Shown here: one piece after another, positions 14,712 to 15,367 of the stretch
Layout of the letters: the number at the start of each line of letters is the position of its first letter
Numbering within the stretch: the first letter of the stretch is position 1
Assembly (NCBI GenBank): GCA_023421135.1
Contig: JAEZUG010000045.1
Span: 1 to 15,367, forward strand
Length of the DNA stretch: 15,367 bases
Source of the DNA: Candidatus Cloacimonadota bacterium
GTDB lineage: Bacteria > Cloacimonadota > Cloacimonadia > Cloacimonadales > Cloacimonadaceae
Direction of reading: 5' to 3'
Translations under genes and position numbers: made by a program
The notes under the pieces: generated by a model
Databases searched by the model: none
What the model saw: only the letters and a program-made list of their open reading frames with translations
What the model was told of the DNA's origin: nothing

Positions 14712-15277
14712 AACGCTTTCTCCAAATCTTGCTGATCCTGGCTCTGCTTAGCCTGGCAGCTGTCCAGATCCTGATCCATACTGGCTTGCTGCTTCCCAAA
14801 GAGAAAGAACCGGTGTGCCCGGTGAGCGCTATAAAGATGATAAATGGAAAAGCCGTGATTGACTCCACCAAGTGTATCGGCTGCCGTCGCTGCGTGGATG
14901 GAGTGTTAATTCCCAAGCAAGCCACTCCAATGATAAATGTCCCTCTCTCGGATAGCATCGGAGCCCCACAAGTATCAGTTCCAGAATCCTCCCCAATACC
15001 TGCCCCCAACCCCAGGGGAACGCAACCCGTAACCGCTCCACCTGGCCAAGTTGCTCAAGTATCTCAAGGTGCTCAAGTCTCTCAAGCATACCAGGTTGAT
15101 CCTGATAAGTGTATCGGTTGCCAGCTTTGTGTTCCCAATTGCCCGGTGGGAGCCATCACCATGCAAGATGGCAAGGCAGTTATCGATAAGAGTAAATGCA
15201 TCTCCTGTGGTATCTGTGAAGAAGGCAATGGAGATGATTTCCAGGGTTGTCCCACCGGGGCAATCAGCAAGAGCTAG
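14708..15277 (+). CDS. Membrane-anchored ferredoxin with one half and one full [4Fe-4S] domain
   Basis: This 189-residue protein starts 4 bp inside the previous gene, with AAGGA upstream. One hydrophobic helix (residues 4-29) anchors it. Residues 37-62 hold C37-P plus C56xxC59xxC62, exactly the four ligands of one cluster. A linker of Pro, Gln, Val and Ser (71-130) follows. Residues 131-187 hold a full two-cluster ferredoxin (C135, C138, C141, C145; C164, C167, C170, C181), the last spacing being longer than usual (ten residues between C170 and C181). The segments NGKAVIDSTKCIGC and DGKAVIDKSKCISC show that the two domains are duplicates. The N-terminal MKR favours the N-terminus inside the cell, which would put the clusters outside unless the anchor is inverted. 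It may be a dedicated partner of the oxidoreductase, but the direction of electron flow is unknown. Confidence 0.85.
   Translation: MKRFLQILLILALLSLAAVQILIHTGLLLPKEKEPVCPVSAIKMINGKAVIDSTKCIGCRRCVDGVLIPKQATPMINVPLSDSIGAPQVSVPESSPIPAPNPRGTQPVTAPPGQVAQVSQGAQVSQAYQVDPDKCIGCQLCVPNCPVGAITMQDGKAVIDKSKCISCGICEEGNGDDFQGCPTGAISKS
15053..15088 (+). repeat. 18-nt tandem duplication in the ferredoxin linker
   Basis: Two in-frame copies, GCTCAAGTATCTCAAGGT and GCTCAAGTCTCTCAAGCA, match at 15 of 18 positions and encode AQVSQG and AQVSQA. They lengthen the flexible linker between the two ferredoxin domains. Confidence 0.8.
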
Positions 15278-15322
15278 AACCTTCAGAGCTCAGATATCAG
15301 ACTTTTCCAATCTCCCAAAGGC

Positions 15323-15340
15323 GGAAGCAATCCTGCTTCC
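15323..15340 (+). terminator. Small hairpin after the ferredoxin gene, possible terminator
   Basis: GGAAGCA (15323-15329) and TGCTTCC (15334-15340) form a perfect 7-bp stem with a 4-nt loop, 45 nt after the last stop. The following bases (ACAGCTCTTTTC) are only partly T-rich and the T-run is displaced by 7 nt, so termination is plausible but not certain. The remaining bases to the window end show nothing else. Confidence 0.4.
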
Positions 15341-15367
15341 ACAGCTCTTTTCACAGATATACAAGGT

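Overview
This window reads as a stretch of ordinary chromosome from an anaerobic, Gram-negative-type bacterium. Two signal-peptide-bearing outer-membrane beta-barrel proteins imply an outer membrane. A thiamine-dependent 2-oxoacid:ferredoxin oxidoreductase with membrane iron-sulfur proteins implies ferredoxin-based anaerobic metabolism. Moderate GC, Shine-Dalgarno-led genes, tRNAs with encoded CCA ends and the gene content would suit a member of the FCB group such as Cloacimonadota. That placement is a guess from style and content, not from a search.

Layout, left to right. (1) 1-2751, minus strand: a tandem pair of half-size ABC exporters; the second gene of the pair runs off the left edge. 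(2) 2821-2898, minus: tRNA-Pro(CGG). (3) 2943-4726, minus: a translationally coupled pair, a DUF2089-type zinc-ribbon/HTH regulator followed by a DUF4097 (LiaX/YvlB-like) protein with eight ENG-type repeats; both end in a similar short helical module. (4) 4727-5067: a 341-base gene-free stretch holding the probable promoter of that pair, a 19-bp near-palindrome and an 11-nt tandem repeat with many alternative stems. (5) 5068-8403, minus: a possible tRNA-Pro(TGG)/tRNA-Val(TAC)/NAD-dependent epimerase/outer-membrane protein/membrane-anchored PDZ protein transcription unit. (6) 8404-8581: a divergent promoter region. (7) 8582-8821, plus: a 58-residue zinc-ribbon protein with its own strong terminator. 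(8) 8833-11371, plus: rsmA (ksgA) and a second outer-membrane beta-barrel gene that starts with GTG inside the end of rsmA. (9) 11439-15277, plus: a tight four-gene cluster, fused gamma-alpha and beta subunits of a 2-oxoacid:ferredoxin oxidoreductase, a NapH-like membrane iron-sulfur protein and a membrane-anchored multi-cluster ferredoxin, ending near a small hairpin.

The last cluster is the most interesting part. The enzyme would oxidise a 2-oxoacid and reduce iron-sulfur centres. The two following genes, overlapping by only 4 nt at each junction, would offer a chain of at least five further [4Fe-4S] clusters at the membrane. No terminal acceptor is encoded next to them inside the window. 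The second point of interest is the regulator/effector pair at 2943-4726 with its shared C-terminal module and repeat-rich upstream region.
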